The notes under the pieces were generated by a model. The model was given only the letters and a program-made list of their open reading frames with translations, was not told where the DNA came from and made no database searches. A program made the translations under genes and the position numbers. Below are positions 8,598 through 17,703 of a stretch of DNA of 64,000 nt, piece by piece. Every line of letters starts with the position of its first letter. The stretch's first letter is position 1. This DNA is from Flavobacteriaceae bacterium PS02336 (GTDB taxonomy: Bacteria; Bacteroidota; Bacteroidia; Flavobacteriales; Flavobacteriaceae): positions 310,001 through 374,000 of the forward strand of contig JASCOF010000004.1 of the NCBI GenBank assembly GCA_029960065.1. The letters run 5' to 3'.

Positions 8598-10010
8598 ATG
8601 AAACATTCCATTTATGTATTGTTCTGTTTTATAAGCCTGATTTCATTACACGCACAGAATAAAATTACATACCAAAAAGTAGAAGCCAGACAAAATGCAT
8701 TAGATCCAAAATGGATTTCTTACGAAGCCAAAACGATTGACAAACTGCCTGGATTTAAGACTAAAAAACAAGAACCGATTTCAATTTACGGCGGATCAAA
8801 AGTCTGGCAGAAAGAAGCAACAGGATTTTTTAGAACCGAGAAAATAGACAATAGATGGTGGATTATTGATCCAGAAGGTTATCCGTTTATTTATAAAGGA
8901 ATTGCAGTTTTCAATGCAGGACGTTCTGTTAATCAGCAGAAAGCATTTGATAAAAAATTCGGGAGCAAAGAAAACTGGGTTAAACAAGAATCAAAATTAC
9001 TTCGCGATAATGGTTTTAATGGTGTAGGAGCATGGTCGAATGTTGATTTGGTTAAAAATGCTGAAAATCCGCTGGTTTATACCGTGATTATTTCGCCAAT
9101 GGGAATGTATCATTCTGATCACATTAAAAAATACGGTGGAAAATACAAAGAAGCGAGCTGGCAGAATTACCGTTTTGATCTGGTGATGGTTTTTGATAAA
9201 GAATTTGATGCTTATATCGAAAAATCGGTAAAAGAAGTTTCTCAGTATAAAAATGATAAGTATTTGATGGGTTATTTTACTGATAATGAACTTCCTTGGT
9301 ATAATGATGCATTAGATAAACATTTAACTTTATTGGCCAAAGATGAACAGGGATATATAGCAGCAAAAGAATGGCTGGACAAAAGAAAAGGTTTTAATGC
9401 TTCTATTTCTGATATTAATCAGGAAGATCGAATGGCTTTTACCGCTTTTTATTTTGAAACATATATGAAAAAAGTAACCGAAGCACTTCGAAAAGCAGAT
9501 CCAAACCATATGTATTTAGGATGTCGTTTTAATCAGGACAAAGAGCAGGAATTAACGAATCCAGAAATTTTTAAAGTGGCTGGAAAGTATATGGATATTA
9601 TTTCGATCAATCATTATAGAAAATGGGAGCCAAGTCAGGAATTGATGAACAATTGGGGAGAATGGTCAGGAAAACCATTTTTAATTACTGAATGGTATAC
9701 AAAAGGTGAAGATTCTGGTTTGCCAAACAATACAGGCGCGGGATGGCTAGTTCGAACACAAAAAGAAAGAGGACTTTTTTATCAGAATTTCACGTTGGAA
9801 TTATTGAAAAATAAAAATTCTGTCGGATGGCATTGGTTCAAATATATGGATAATGATCCGCAGGATTTAAGCACCGATTATTCCAATCGTGATTCAAATA
9901 AAGGAATTGTGAACAGCAATTTTGAACCTTATCAGCCATTATTAAAAGAAATGAAAGTGATTAATGATAATGCTTATGAACTGACTCGTTATTTTGATAA
10001 AAAGAATTAA
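8598..10010 (+). CDS. Putative clan GH-A glycoside hydrolase, agarase (GH50)-like
   Basis: A signal peptide (to LHAQ, ~residue 20) makes this a periplasmic or secreted enzyme. The segment FFRTEKIDNRWWIIDPEGYP opens a TIM-barrel domain in the style of beta-agarases of GH50. Candidate catalytic residues are Glu231 in GYFTDNELPW (acid/base) and Glu365 in FLITEWYTKG (nucleophile), at the ends of barrel strands 4 and 7 as in clan GH-A. At 470 residues it is shorter than multidomain GH50 agarases. It sits between the PKD lipoprotein and the GH2 gene. Family assignment is from memory of motifs; another clan-A family is possible, but a hydrolase role in the PUL is likely. Confidence 0.7.
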   Translation: MKHSIYVLFCFISLISLHAQNKITYQKVEARQNALDPKWISYEAKTIDKLPGFKTKKQEPISIYGGSKVWQKEATGFFRTEKIDNRWWIIDPEGYPFIYKGIAVFNAGRSVNQQKAFDKKFGSKENWVKQESKLLRDNGFNGVGAWSNVDLVKNAENPLVYTVIISPMGMYHSDHIKKYGGKYKEASWQNYRFDLVMVFDKEFDAYIEKSVKEVSQYKNDKYLMGYFTDNELPWYNDALDKHLTLLAKDEQGYIAAKEWLDKRKGFNASISDINQEDRMAFTAFYFETYMKKVTEALRKADPNHMYLGCRFNQDKEQELTNPEIFKVAGKYMDIISINHYRKWEPSQELMNNWGEWSGKPFLITEWYTKGEDSGLPNNTGAGWLVRTQKERGLFYQNFTLELLKNKNSVGWHWFKYMDNDPQDLSTDYSNRDSNKGIVNSNFEPYQPLLKEMKVINDNAYELTRYFDKKN

Positions 10011-10032
10011 AAATTAAGAATTAAAAATTAAT

Positions 10033-10163
10033 AATCTGCTAAATCTGCCGAATCTGCGAGAGAAAATTTTAGGTCGCAGATCAACAGATAAATTAGTTTA
10101 CGTAAATAGAACGCGGATAAAACAGATTTGGATTTTATCTAAAAATCCGTTTTTATCCGCGTT
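10033..10163. repeat. 9-bp phased element with inverted repeat
   Basis: Three nonamers (AATCTGCTA, AATCTGCCG, AATCTGCGA) occupy 10033-10059 and a degenerate inverted copy follows at about 10073. A 13-bp inverted repeat (AACGCGGATAAAA at 10110-10122 and its complement at 10151-10163) lies just downstream. It fills the gap between the agarase-like and GH2 genes. Confidence 0.6.
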
Positions 10164-10240
10164 TTCGTGATAACGAATCCGTTTAATCTGTGTCGAAATT
10201 TAGTTGATTAATTAGAGCTATATAATTAAAAATAAAAACT

Positions 10241-12043
10241 ATGAAAAAAATTGTTATGCTGTGCTGTACTTTTCTACTAATGGGAAAAACAATAGCGCAG
10301 GAAGTTCCGTTAGTTTCAAATATTGCAGCCCGAAACAATATCACTTTAAACGGAAAATGGAGTTACATCGTAGATCCGCTTGAAAACGGATATTACGATT
10401 ACCGCCTAATGCCTTTTAAAAACAACGGATTTTTCGAAAATAAAAAATGGAACACCACAGATTTAACCGAATATAATTTTGCGACTTCTGCCACAATGGA
10501 CATTCCGTCTGATTGGAATTCGAAAGACGAAAGATTGTTTTTTTACGAAGGAACAGTTTGGTTTCAAAAAGACTTTAATTATAAAAAAGATGCTAAAGCC
10601 AAAGGAATTTTGCATTTTGGAGCCGTTAATTATGATGCGAAAGTGTATGTAAATGGAAAATTAGCAGGAACACATGTGGGAGGTTATACACCTTTTAATT
10701 TTGATGTGACCAATTTATTAGTAGACGGAAATAATTTCGTTGTAGTAAAAGCAGATAACAAACGTCATAAAGACAATGTGCCAACGGTAAATATGGATTG
10801 GTGGAATTACGGCGGAATCACAAGAGATGTAACTCTAGCTCAAGTTCCGAATACTTATATCGAAGATTATTTGGTTCAATTGGATAAAAAAGAAAAAGGA
10901 AAAATTTCTGGCTGGATAAAATTGAATAACGAAAGTGCCAATCAATCTGTTTCTGTTTCGATTCCAGAATTGAAAATTAAAAGGAATATTACCACAGATG
11001 CAAAAGGATTAGCATATTTTGAAATTAAAGCGAATCCAATTTTATGGACGCCGGAAAAACCAAAATTATACGATGTTATCATTGCTAAAGCAGATGAAAA
11101 TATTGCGGATCAAATTGGTTTTAGAACTATTGAAGCCAAAGGAAAAGAAATTCTTTTAAATGGAAAAAAAGTCTTTTTACGCGGCATCAGTATTCACGAA
11201 GAAGCGCCTTTTAGATCAGGGAGAGGCTGGTCACAAGATGATGCGATTACTTTGTTGAATTGGGCAAAAGAATTAGGCTGTAATTATGTTCGCTTGGCAC
11301 ATTATCCGCACAACGAAAATATGGTAAGAGAAGCCGAAAAAATGGGAATTATGATTTGGTCTGAAGTTCCCGTTTATTGGACCATTTCTTGGACAAATCC
11401 AGATACGTATGCAAACGCAGAGCGCCAATTGCACGACATGATTTACAGAGATAAAAACCGCTGTGGAATTGTTATTTGGTCAATTGCCAATGAAACGCCG
11501 CATAGTGATGAAAGAGATGTTTTCTTAAGTAAATTGGCAAAATACGCGCGTACGCAAGACAATTCTCGTTTGATTAGTATGGCGATGGAAGTAACCAAAA
11601 GCCCGAACAATGTAAATACTCTTCATGATAATATGAATGAATATGTTGATATCGTGAGTTTCAATCAATACTTGGGTTGGTACAGAGGAACTAACGAATC
11701 TTGCAAAGACATGCAATGGGTTATTCCATATAACAAACCGGTGATCATCAGCGAATTTGGCGGCGAAGCTTTACAAGGTTTGCATGGAGATAAAAAAGAG
11801 CGCTGGAACGAAGAATATCAAGAAGAATTGTACATTCAAAATACCCAGATGTTTAATAGAATTGAAGGTTTAGCAGGAGTTTCGCCTTGGATTTTGGTTG
11901 ACTTTAGATCGCCAAGAAGACAATTGCCAAACATTCAGGATTTCTTTAACCGTAAAGGTTTAATCTCAGATCAAGGAATTAAGAAGAAAGCTTTTTATGT
12001 AATGAAAGATTGGTACGCACAGAAAGAAAAAGAATATAAATAA
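10241..12043 (+). CDS. GH2 family beta-glucuronidase-like hydrolase
   Basis: The enzyme would remove a terminal beta-linked uronic acid or related sugar from oligosaccharides in the periplasm (signal peptide ending TIAQ). Domains in order: sugar-binding jelly roll (~30-205, GTVWFQKDF, GGYTPFNFDVT), Ig-like domain (~206-300) and TIM barrel (~301-595). The acid/base is Glu418 in WSIANE and the nucleophile Glu505 in IISEFGG. The N-x-K-G motif (Asn570-Arg-Lys572-Gly573), which in E. coli GUS recognises the uronate carboxylate, is present, and the 600-residue length matches GUS rather than the longer LacZ. It is the last PUL gene and is followed by a terminator. Beta-galacturonidase activity is an alternative. 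Confidence 0.85.
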   Translation: MKKIVMLCCTFLLMGKTIAQEVPLVSNIAARNNITLNGKWSYIVDPLENGYYDYRLMPFKNNGFFENKKWNTTDLTEYNFATSATMDIPSDWNSKDERLFFYEGTVWFQKDFNYKKDAKAKGILHFGAVNYDAKVYVNGKLAGTHVGGYTPFNFDVTNLLVDGNNFVVVKADNKRHKDNVPTVNMDWWNYGGITRDVTLAQVPNTYIEDYLVQLDKKEKGKISGWIKLNNESANQSVSVSIPELKIKRNITTDAKGLAYFEIKANPILWTPEKPKLYDVIIAKADENIADQIGFRTIEAKGKEILLNGKKVFLRGISIHEEAPFRSGRGWSQDDAITLLNWAKELGCNYVRLAHYPHNENMVREAEKMGIMIWSEVPVYWTISWTNPDTYANAERQLHDMIYRDKNRCGIVIWSIANETPHSDERDVFLSKLAKYARTQDNSRLISMAMEVTKSPNNVNTLHDNMNEYVDIVSFNQYLGWYRGTNESCKDMQWVIPYNKPVIISEFGGEALQGLHGDKKERWNEEYQEELYIQNTQMFNRIEGLAGVSPWILVDFRSPRRQLPNIQDFFNRKGLISDQGIKKKAFYVMKDWYAQKEKEYK

Positions 12044-12066
12044 GTTAGTAGTTTAAATAGAGTGAA

Positions 12067-12105
12067 AAACCTTCAGAATCAGTTTAGATTTTGGAGGTTT
12101 TTTTT
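12067..12105 (+). terminator. Intrinsic terminator at end of PUL
   Basis: AAACCTTCAGAATC and GATTTTGGAGGTTT pair around a 6-nt loop, with two weak positions, and a T-tract follows. It lies 23 bp after the GH2 stop codon. Confidence 0.7.
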
Positions 12106-12202
12106 ATGTATCAGTAATTTTCAAAATGAACTTTTTGTACGATAACATTCAGGTGTATTTAGTTATATTTGATAGCGATTGAATCTGACATTTAGCACTA
12201 AA

Positions 12203-12802
12203 ATGAATTATCAAAAAATAGCTGAAAAAATAATACAACTAAGAAACGCTGATTTTGAATTAAGAGAAAAACTTATTCAAAACGGACAGCTTTCAGCAGG
12301 ATATAATGCGGAAATGGAACAACTGCACAATAAAAATGCAAGTGAATTAGAAGATATAATAAAACAGATTGGTTATCCATCAATTGATAAAGTTGGAGAA
12401 GAAGCCAGTCAAAGCGCGTGGATTATAATACAGCATTCAATTGGACAGCCAGACTTTATGAGAAAATGCGCCTTCGAATTAGAAAAAGCTGTAAACGAAA
12501 ATAAAGCTGATCCAATAAATTTGGCTTATCTGCTAGATAGAATTACTGTTTTTGAAAATAAACCCCAGCTTTACGGAACGCAGTTTGATTGGGATGAAAA
12601 CGGTAAAATGAGTCCAAATTCTTATGATGATTTAGCAAAAGTAAATGAAAGACGGAAAAATATCGGTCTTAATTCTTTAGAGGAGCAAATAGAAATTATG
12701 CGAAGAAGAGTGAAAGATGAAAATCAATCTCCTCCAAAAGATTATGAAAAAAGGAAAGAGGAAATGGAGGAATGGAAAAAGAAAACGGGCTGGATAAAAT
12801 AG
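12203..12802 (+). CDS. DUF6624 family protein
   Basis: The sequence matches the DUF6624 pattern as I know it: GYPSIDKVGEEAS, a W-x-I-x-x-QH segment (AWIIIQHSIGQPDFM), NLAYLLDRI and PQLYGTQF. No enzymatic role is established for the family. There is no signal peptide, so it is probably cytoplasmic. The ATG at 12203 was chosen over a TTG at 12179 because a -7-like box (TATATTTG) ends at 12171, which places the transcript start at about the TTG. It stands alone between the PUL terminator and a convergent operon, and the C-terminus is charged and probably helical. Confidence 0.75.
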   Translation: MNYQKIAEKIIQLRNADFELREKLIQNGQLSAGYNAEMEQLHNKNASELEDIIKQIGYPSIDKVGEEASQSAWIIIQHSIGQPDFMRKCAFELEKAVNENKADPINLAYLLDRITVFENKPQLYGTQFDWDENGKMSPNSYDDLAKVNERRKNIGLNSLEEQIEIMRRRVKDENQSPPKDYEKRKEEMEEWKKKTGWIK

Positions 12803-12819
12803 AAATTTAGATCTTGTTT

Positions 12820-12963
12820 GTTCCCTAGGAACATCTCGTCTGTAGAAAAATTATATGCGATTTTTATTTTACGTTCCGTAGGAACGTTTGGTTTGGTATC
12901 ATTTTTTATAATTTGATGGGCTGCCTTTTTTTTCTACCGATGAAACATTCCTACCGGAATGAT
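12820..12963. repeat. Mini-hairpin dispersed repeat
   Basis: Two 13-nt hairpins with 5-bp stems and 3-nt loops stand about 40 bp apart: GTTCCCTAGGAAC at 12820-12832 and GTTCCGTAGGAAC at 12873-12885, the latter inside a longer ACGTTCCGTAGGAACGT. A related ATTCCTACCGGAAT lies near 12948. The layout resembles the elements at 991-1072 and 30528-30682. Confidence 0.65.
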
Positions 12964-13008
12964 GATAGGTACAAAAATTGAAAGTTCAGTTTTATAATAA
13001 ACAATAAA

Positions 13009-13031
13009 GCTGTCTCAAAAAATGAGACAGC
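13009..13031. terminator. Hairpin between convergent DUF6624 and DUF4249 genes
   Basis: GCTGTCTCA and TGAGACAGC pair around an A/T-rich centre. It lies between two convergent genes and may stop transcription from either side. No long T-tract is present on either strand. Confidence 0.5.
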
Positions 13032-13069
13032 CTCGAAATATTTTCTCCGCCGGAGCGGACGATATAAAA

Positions 13070-13909
13070 TTACTTCACTAAATAATCAACCTGATCTGCT
13101 TCGCAAAGTCTGAAATATCCAAAAGCAAACTCATTCGCATTACTTGTATTTATAATATTTCCTCTAATATTTCCCGGAGGAACAGAAAAAGGATTGGAGC
13201 TGGAAGCTTCCAAAATTAATTTCCAATAATTGAAGAAGTTTTTAGAAACGCCTCTATGTGTAATTTTCACTGTATTTCCAGCTTTCATGTCTTCATGAGA
13301 AAATCGGGTGCTTATTTCGTTTCCGTTGTAAAAATCATCATTTGTGATTTCGTATTCTGGATAAATTAAAAACTCACTTTGATAATCGGTCACATAAAAA
13401 TTAGTTTGATCAGCAGGATCGTTGTAATAAAAAGTCAGTTCGATCACATCTTCGCCTCCAAAATCTGGAACAATTTTTTGCTCCACTTTATTAATTGGAG
13501 TGGCAGAGGTTAGTTTTTCAGTTGCCGTAAAACTTTGTCCTTCGGCAGTGATAAACAATTTATATTCCATATCAATTACAGGAACAAAATTGGTGCATTT
13601 GTAAACTCCAGCTTCTGTTTCATTAAACGTAAAAACGTCTCCGTTGCTATTTTCAACACGTACTTGTGCTCCAGAAACTTTTGGCGTTGTACCGCTGTAA
13701 TAAGGAGCCGTTTTACTCACTTTTATAGTCTGTTCGTTTCCGGCAGTTCCTTTTTTCCAAATAATTTCAGCATCAATTACCAATTTGGTTTGGCCAGTTT
13801 CAAGGTCAAGATTTACGACATCTTCGCACGAAACAAAGGAGAAAACAATAAGAAGACTTATTAATGCCAATGCTTTATTCATTACCGTATATTTTTTCAA
13901 TTTATTCAT
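13070..13909 (-). CDS. DUF4249 outer-membrane lipoprotein
   Basis: DUF4249 proteins are lipoproteins that accompany TonB-dependent receptors in Bacteroidota; their biochemical role is not established. A signal peptide ends in a lipobox (FVSC, followed by EDVVNLD). The remainder is beta-rich (TKLVIDAEIIW, GAQVRVENSNGDVFTF, YKLFITAEG). The start at 13909 is preferred because it lies 4 bp after the receptor stop, which suggests translational coupling; an ATG at 13882 is also possible and still gives a signal peptide. It is the last gene of the sigma/FecR/receptor operon. Confidence 0.85.
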   Translation of the reverse strand: MNKLKKYTVMNKALALISLLIVFSFVSCEDVVNLDLETGQTKLVIDAEIIWKKGTAGNEQTIKVSKTAPYYSGTTPKVSGAQVRVENSNGDVFTFNETEAGVYKCTNFVPVIDMEYKLFITAEGQSFTATEKLTSATPINKVEQKIVPDFGGEDVIELTFYYNDPADQTNFYVTDYQSEFLIYPEYEITNDDFYNGNEISTRFSHEDMKAGNTVKITHRGVSKNFFNYWKLILEASSSNPFSVPPGNIRGNIINTSNANEFAFGYFRLCEADQVDYLVK

Positions 13910-13913
13910 CGCA

Positions 13914-16532
13914 TTAAAATTTAAAGTTATAAGAAACTCCAGGAACAATTCCGAAAATCGATAGTCTTCTGGTTTCATTTGCACCAGTATCTTCATTGGT
14001 TGTAAAACTCATAGAAGCGGCATTCTTTCTGTTATAAATATTATAAAGACTGAATACCCAGTAGCTCTGCCAGCCTTTCTTTTTGTCTGGTTTTGGGGTG
14101 TAAGTTGCCGCAACATCTAGATGGTGAAAAAGCGGTAATCGGTTTTCATTTCTCAAAGAATAGTTTGGAACATGAATGCCTCCCATTTCATAATAGCCAT
14201 TTGCGTAAGTAACCGGCTGACCTGACTGTAAAGTGAAATTTCCATTAAAAGACCATTTTGGATTCAATTCATAACTCCCTACAATGCTTAGATTATGCAT
14301 TTTGTCATAACCTGAAAGATACCAGTCACCATTTGCAATTCCAGGTTCTTCAGCAGTTCTTCCCGGTGTTTTTTGTTCCGCTCGAGATAGGGTATAAGAA
14401 ACCCATCCGGTAAAGACACCAACATTTTTTCTGAATAATAATTCCATTCCATACGATCTTGCTTTTCCGTTCAGAATTACCTGTTCAATATTATTGTTAG
14501 CCAAAACATCAGCTCCGTCAATATAATCAATACGATTTTGGACATTTTTATAAAATAATTCGGTTTCTAAAGAATAATCTCCGTCTTTGAAATTTTTGAA
14601 ATACCCCAACGCATACTGATCTAAAAGCTGCGGTTTTGTAAAAGGGCCGCTTGGAGTCCAAATGCTCATTGGCAGCGGAGATTGTGTATTGGATAAAATA
14701 TGAATGTATTGCGCCATTCTGTTGTAACTTGCCTTTACAGAAGTATCGTCATTAAAAGCATAAGAAAGAGCAGCTCGTGGTTCAAAATTGTTGAAAGTAC
14801 TTATAGCTTGTCCTTTTTTGTAATTGATGGTTCCTGTTGGAGTTCCTTCTTCGTAAATTTTATATAACGGATTATAGACTACTGCCTGACCATTTTCGTA
14901 AGTACTGATCTCTTCTCCTCCTAAACGATAAAAGGAACTGTAACGAAGGCCATAACGGAAATTCAATTTATCTGTAATCTGATTTTCAAAATCGATAAAA
15001 GCAGAAGCTTCCAAAGCATATTTTTTATCCAGCTGTTTGTAATTAAACTGAGAATCTGAAGTAGTTGGCGCTACAACTCCCGGATTAAAATTATAATACA
15101 AACCATCAATGCCATAATTGATTTTGAATTTTTCAGATGTCTGATAGTTCCAATTGTACTTTAATCCGTAACTCTTAATATTACTGTCCCATTTAAAACT
15201 TTCAATCGGAATTTCTAGATTGAATCTGTAATCGCTGTAAAAAGCAGATAAATTACTGTTTAAACGATCAGAAAATTTATGTTTCCAGCTTAAAATACCC
15301 ATTGTACTTCCGTAAGTACTTGCAAAACGGTCGTTAATGTCAAATAAGTCGTTTCCGAAATAACCAGAAAAGGAAAGTGTATTATTGGCATCAAAACGGA
15401 AATTCAGTTTGGCGTTCAAATCATAAAACATGGCGGAGTTGTTATTGTCCGCCAGTTTCATGAACAAATGCGCATACGAAGTACGTCCGGAAAGGATGAA
15501 CGAACTTTTCTCTTTCTGTATTGGTCCTTGAACCAAAAGGCGGCTCGAGATAATCCCGATTCCTCCATTTACTTTATATTCTTCAAAATCTCCAGTCTGC
15601 TGGCTAACATCTAAAACAGAAGAAACACGTCCTCCAAATCTAGAAGGAATACCGCCTTTATATAAATCTAAACCATTGACAACATCCGCATTAAAAATCG
15701 AGAAAAAACCAAACATATGCGAGTCAGCATAAACAGGAGCGCCGTCCAAAAGAATCAAATTTTGATCGGCAGCACCGCCGCGGACATTAAATCCCGAAGA
15801 AGCTTCTCCAGCGTTGGTAACTCCAGGTAAAGTCAAAATCGATTTTAAAGGATCTGGCTCACCCATTGCAACAGGAATTTTTTTGATTTCCTGCATCGAA
15901 AGTTTATTAACACTCATTTGAGTGGTTTTGATATCTGCAGCTTTACTGTTCATGACAATAACTTCTCCTAATTGCTGGCTGTCAGATTCTATACTGAAAT
16001 TGAGATTTGTATCATCATTTAAATTTACCTGTTTTTCCTTATTCTTAAATCCAATATAGCTGACAGAAACGGTGTAACTTCCATTCGGAATTTCGATGCT
16101 GTACTTTCCATTTAAGTCCGTTACGGTACCAGTTTCCAATTCTATAATATAGATATTAGCACCAATAACAGGCTGTTTTTCATCATCAAGAATTTGTCCT
16201 TTTAGCTTGCTTTTTTTTTTAGCTGGTTTTTGGATTTGAGATTTCTGTTTCACAAAAATATTATTGCCAACTATAGAAAATTGTACAGATGCAGTTTTGT
16301 TTAGTTCTGCAACCAGCTTTTCGATATCCGTCTGTTTAAAAGTATTTTTTTGATTAAAGTATTTTTTACTGGTATCGATTTGATCTGTAAAAGCAAATTT
16401 ATAATCTGTCTGGTTTTCAATTTGCTTGAAAAATTCTTTTAAAGTTACATTTTGATCTACAGTTACTGTAACGCTCTGGGCAGACATACATAAGCTGAAT
16501 AAAAAAAAGCATGCTGAAATTATATGCTTCAT
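13914..16532 (-). CDS. TonB-dependent receptor with N-terminal signalling (STN-like) domain
   Basis: The signal peptide ends at SAQ (~19). Residues ~20-95 (TVDQNVTLKEFFKQI, NKTASVQFSIVGNNIFV) look like the secretin/TonB N-terminal domain through which FecA-type receptors signal to a FecR protein. A carboxypeptidase-like domain (KGQILDDEKQPVIGANIYI) follows, then a plug (LTLPGVTNAGEASSGFNVRG, LILLDGAPVY) and a beta-barrel to a terminal Phe (VSYNFKF). It is downstream of a FecR-like gene and an ECF sigma gene on the same strand, completing the three-part signalling set. The transported ligand cannot be told; no siderophore-specific feature is visible. Confidence 0.93.
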   Translation of the reverse strand: MKHIISACFFLFSLCMSAQSVTVTVDQNVTLKEFFKQIENQTDYKFAFTDQIDTSKKYFNQKNTFKQTDIEKLVAELNKTASVQFSIVGNNIFVKQKSQIQKPAKKKSKLKGQILDDEKQPVIGANIYIIELETGTVTDLNGKYSIEIPNGSYTVSVSYIGFKNKEKQVNLNDDTNLNFSIESDSQQLGEVIVMNSKAADIKTTQMSVNKLSMQEIKKIPVAMGEPDPLKSILTLPGVTNAGEASSGFNVRGGAADQNLILLDGAPVYADSHMFGFFSIFNADVVNGLDLYKGGIPSRFGGRVSSVLDVSQQTGDFEEYKVNGGIGIISSRLLVQGPIQKEKSSFILSGRTSYAHLFMKLADNNNSAMFYDLNAKLNFRFDANNTLSFSGYFGNDLFDINDRFASTYGSTMGILSWKHKFSDRLNSNLSAFYSDYRFNLEIPIESFKWDSNIKSYGLKYNWNYQTSEKFKINYGIDGLYYNFNPGVVAPTTSDSQFNYKQLDKKYALEASAFIDFENQITDKLNFRYGLRYSSFYRLGGEEISTYENGQAVVYNPLYKIYEEGTPTGTINYKKGQAISTFNNFEPRAALSYAFNDDTSVKASYNRMAQYIHILSNTQSPLPMSIWTPSGPFTKPQLLDQYALGYFKNFKDGDYSLETELFYKNVQNRIDYIDGADVLANNNIEQVILNGKARSYGMELLFRKNVGVFTGWVSYTLSRAEQKTPGRTAEEPGIANGDWYLSGYDKMHNLSIVGSYELNPKWSFNGNFTLQSGQPVTYANGYYEMGGIHVPNYSLRNENRLPLFHHLDVAATYTPKPDKKKGWQSYWVFSLYNIYNRKNAASMSFTTNEDTGANETRRLSIFGIVPGVSYNFKF

Positions 16533-16633
16533 GAAATTTTGTATTTTTGAATAATTATTAACTGGAATAACCTCGTGTTATCCTGAATATGAGGAGGATG
16601 TGGAGTTTCGCGGCTTACATCCTTTTTTCTTTT

Positions 16634-17482
16634 CTATTGAAGAAAAGTAATCTGTTTTAAATCTTCATTGATTTCAAAGTTTAGGTTATACATTTCTGAT
16701 ATTAATTGTACAATTGTTTTTAAATCTTCTTTTTTATTGATTCGGATTGTGATTTTCTGATTCAAATAATCGTTAGGAAGAATGACTTTGTAGTCGTAAT
16801 TTTCCTCAATATATCTGCTGAGGTTGGTTAGTTTTTCATTGTCAAAATCTATAAAACGGCTGAATTCTTTAACCGAGGCAATTTGGTTTCCATACGTAAA
16901 CTTTTCTCCTGGTTTTAAAATCCAATTTTTTTCTTGGCCTTTCACATTCATTTGAACACTTCCTTCAAAAAGCTCAACCGTTATTTCCTCATTTGCCCCT
17001 TCTTTTACAATAAATGAAGTTCCTAAAACCGTAGTGGTCGTTTCATCACAGAAAACCTGAAAGGGATGCTGTTTATCTTTTTTTACTTTAAAATAAACTT
17101 CACCGTCAATTTGGATTTTCCTGTTTAAAGCAAAATTATTTCCATAAGAAATTTTAGAATTCGGACTTAATTCTACTTTCGAACTATCCGGCAGAACAAC
17201 ATACTTGATTTTTGACGTAGTGTTTTCAATTACATTTTCAGTTGAAACGATTGTGTTTGCTTCCAAAGGTTTGTTGTTGAAATAAATTCCGGTTCCAATA
17301 AGAACAAATACCAGGACAGAAGCGGCGACCAAATAACGCCACGGCTGTGATTTGCGTTTCTTTTCGGCGAAAGCTTTAGAACGGAATTCTTCCCACGAAG
17401 CTCCTTTCATTTCATCTGAATGTGAAGCAGGAGTTTCATGCCATAATTTTTCAAACTCATCATCAAAATTTTCCTTTTTCAT
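16634..17482 (-). CDS. FecR-type anti-sigma factor
   Basis: FecR proteins sit in the inner membrane, hold the ECF sigma factor from the cytoplasmic side and receive a signal from a TonB receptor on the periplasmic side. The order is a cytoplasmic N-terminus of about 48 residues, one transmembrane segment (YLVAASVLVFVLIGTGIYF), a FecR domain (VVLPDSSKVELSPNSKI, KIQIDGEVYFKV, HPFQVFCDETTTTVLG) and a C-terminal STN-like domain (FDNEKLTNLSRYIEENYDYKV). The ATG at 17482, 11 bp after the small gene upstream, was chosen over an upstream start at 17509 that would overlap that gene. The receptor gene starts about 100 bp downstream. Confidence 0.92.
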   Translation of the reverse strand: MKKENFDDEFEKLWHETPASHSDEMKGASWEEFRSKAFAEKKRKSQPWRYLVAASVLVFVLIGTGIYFNNKPLEANTIVSTENVIENTTSKIKYVVLPDSSKVELSPNSKISYGNNFALNRKIQIDGEVYFKVKKDKQHPFQVFCDETTTTVLGTSFIVKEGANEEITVELFEGSVQMNVKGQEKNWILKPGEKFTYGNQIASVKEFSRFIDFDNEKLTNLSRYIEENYDYKVILPNDYLNQKITIRINKKEDLKTIVQLISEMYNLNFEINEDLKQITFLQ

Positions 17483-17493
17483 TTTTTTTTGTG

Positions 17494-17703
17494 TTAGAGT
17501 TTTTTGCAATAAAATCCTTGTTTGGTAAAAACACCATAAACCATTTCCTTGATTTCTCTGTTGGTTTCGATTCGAAGAATTCTTTCTCGTTTTGTGAAAT
17601 CAAAATTTATAATACAATCGGAAATAACGAACTGTAAAAGGGCAACAAGTAAACTTGCGTCTTTTTTGGTTCTAACATTGGTTTTATAAGCCTCAATATG
17701 CAT
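17494..17703 (-). CDS. Small conserved-looking protein between sigma factor and FecR genes
   Basis: This 69-residue protein has no signal peptide. It contains INFDFTKRERILRIE and ends GFYCKKL, a pattern I associate with short Bacteroidota proteins of ferredoxin-like (HMA-like) fold that lack the CxxC metal motif; that resemblance is from memory. It lies 46 bp after the sigma gene and 11 bp before the FecR gene on the same strand, so it should be co-transcribed with both. A hairpin stands directly before its ATG. Its place in the circuit suggests a link to signalling, but function is unknown. Confidence 0.7.
   Translation of the reverse strand: MHIEAYKTNVRTKKDASLLVALLQFVISDCIINFDFTKRERILRIETNREIKEMVYGVFTKQGFYCKKL

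Noticed and set aside
12179..12202. N-terminal extension of the DUF6624 protein from a TTG
   Set aside because: A -7-like box ends at 12171, which leaves no leader for the TTG; the ATG at 12203 fits better.
13535..13864. 109-codon plus-strand frame inside DUF4249
   Set aside because: It is the antisense shadow of a well-supported lipoprotein gene.
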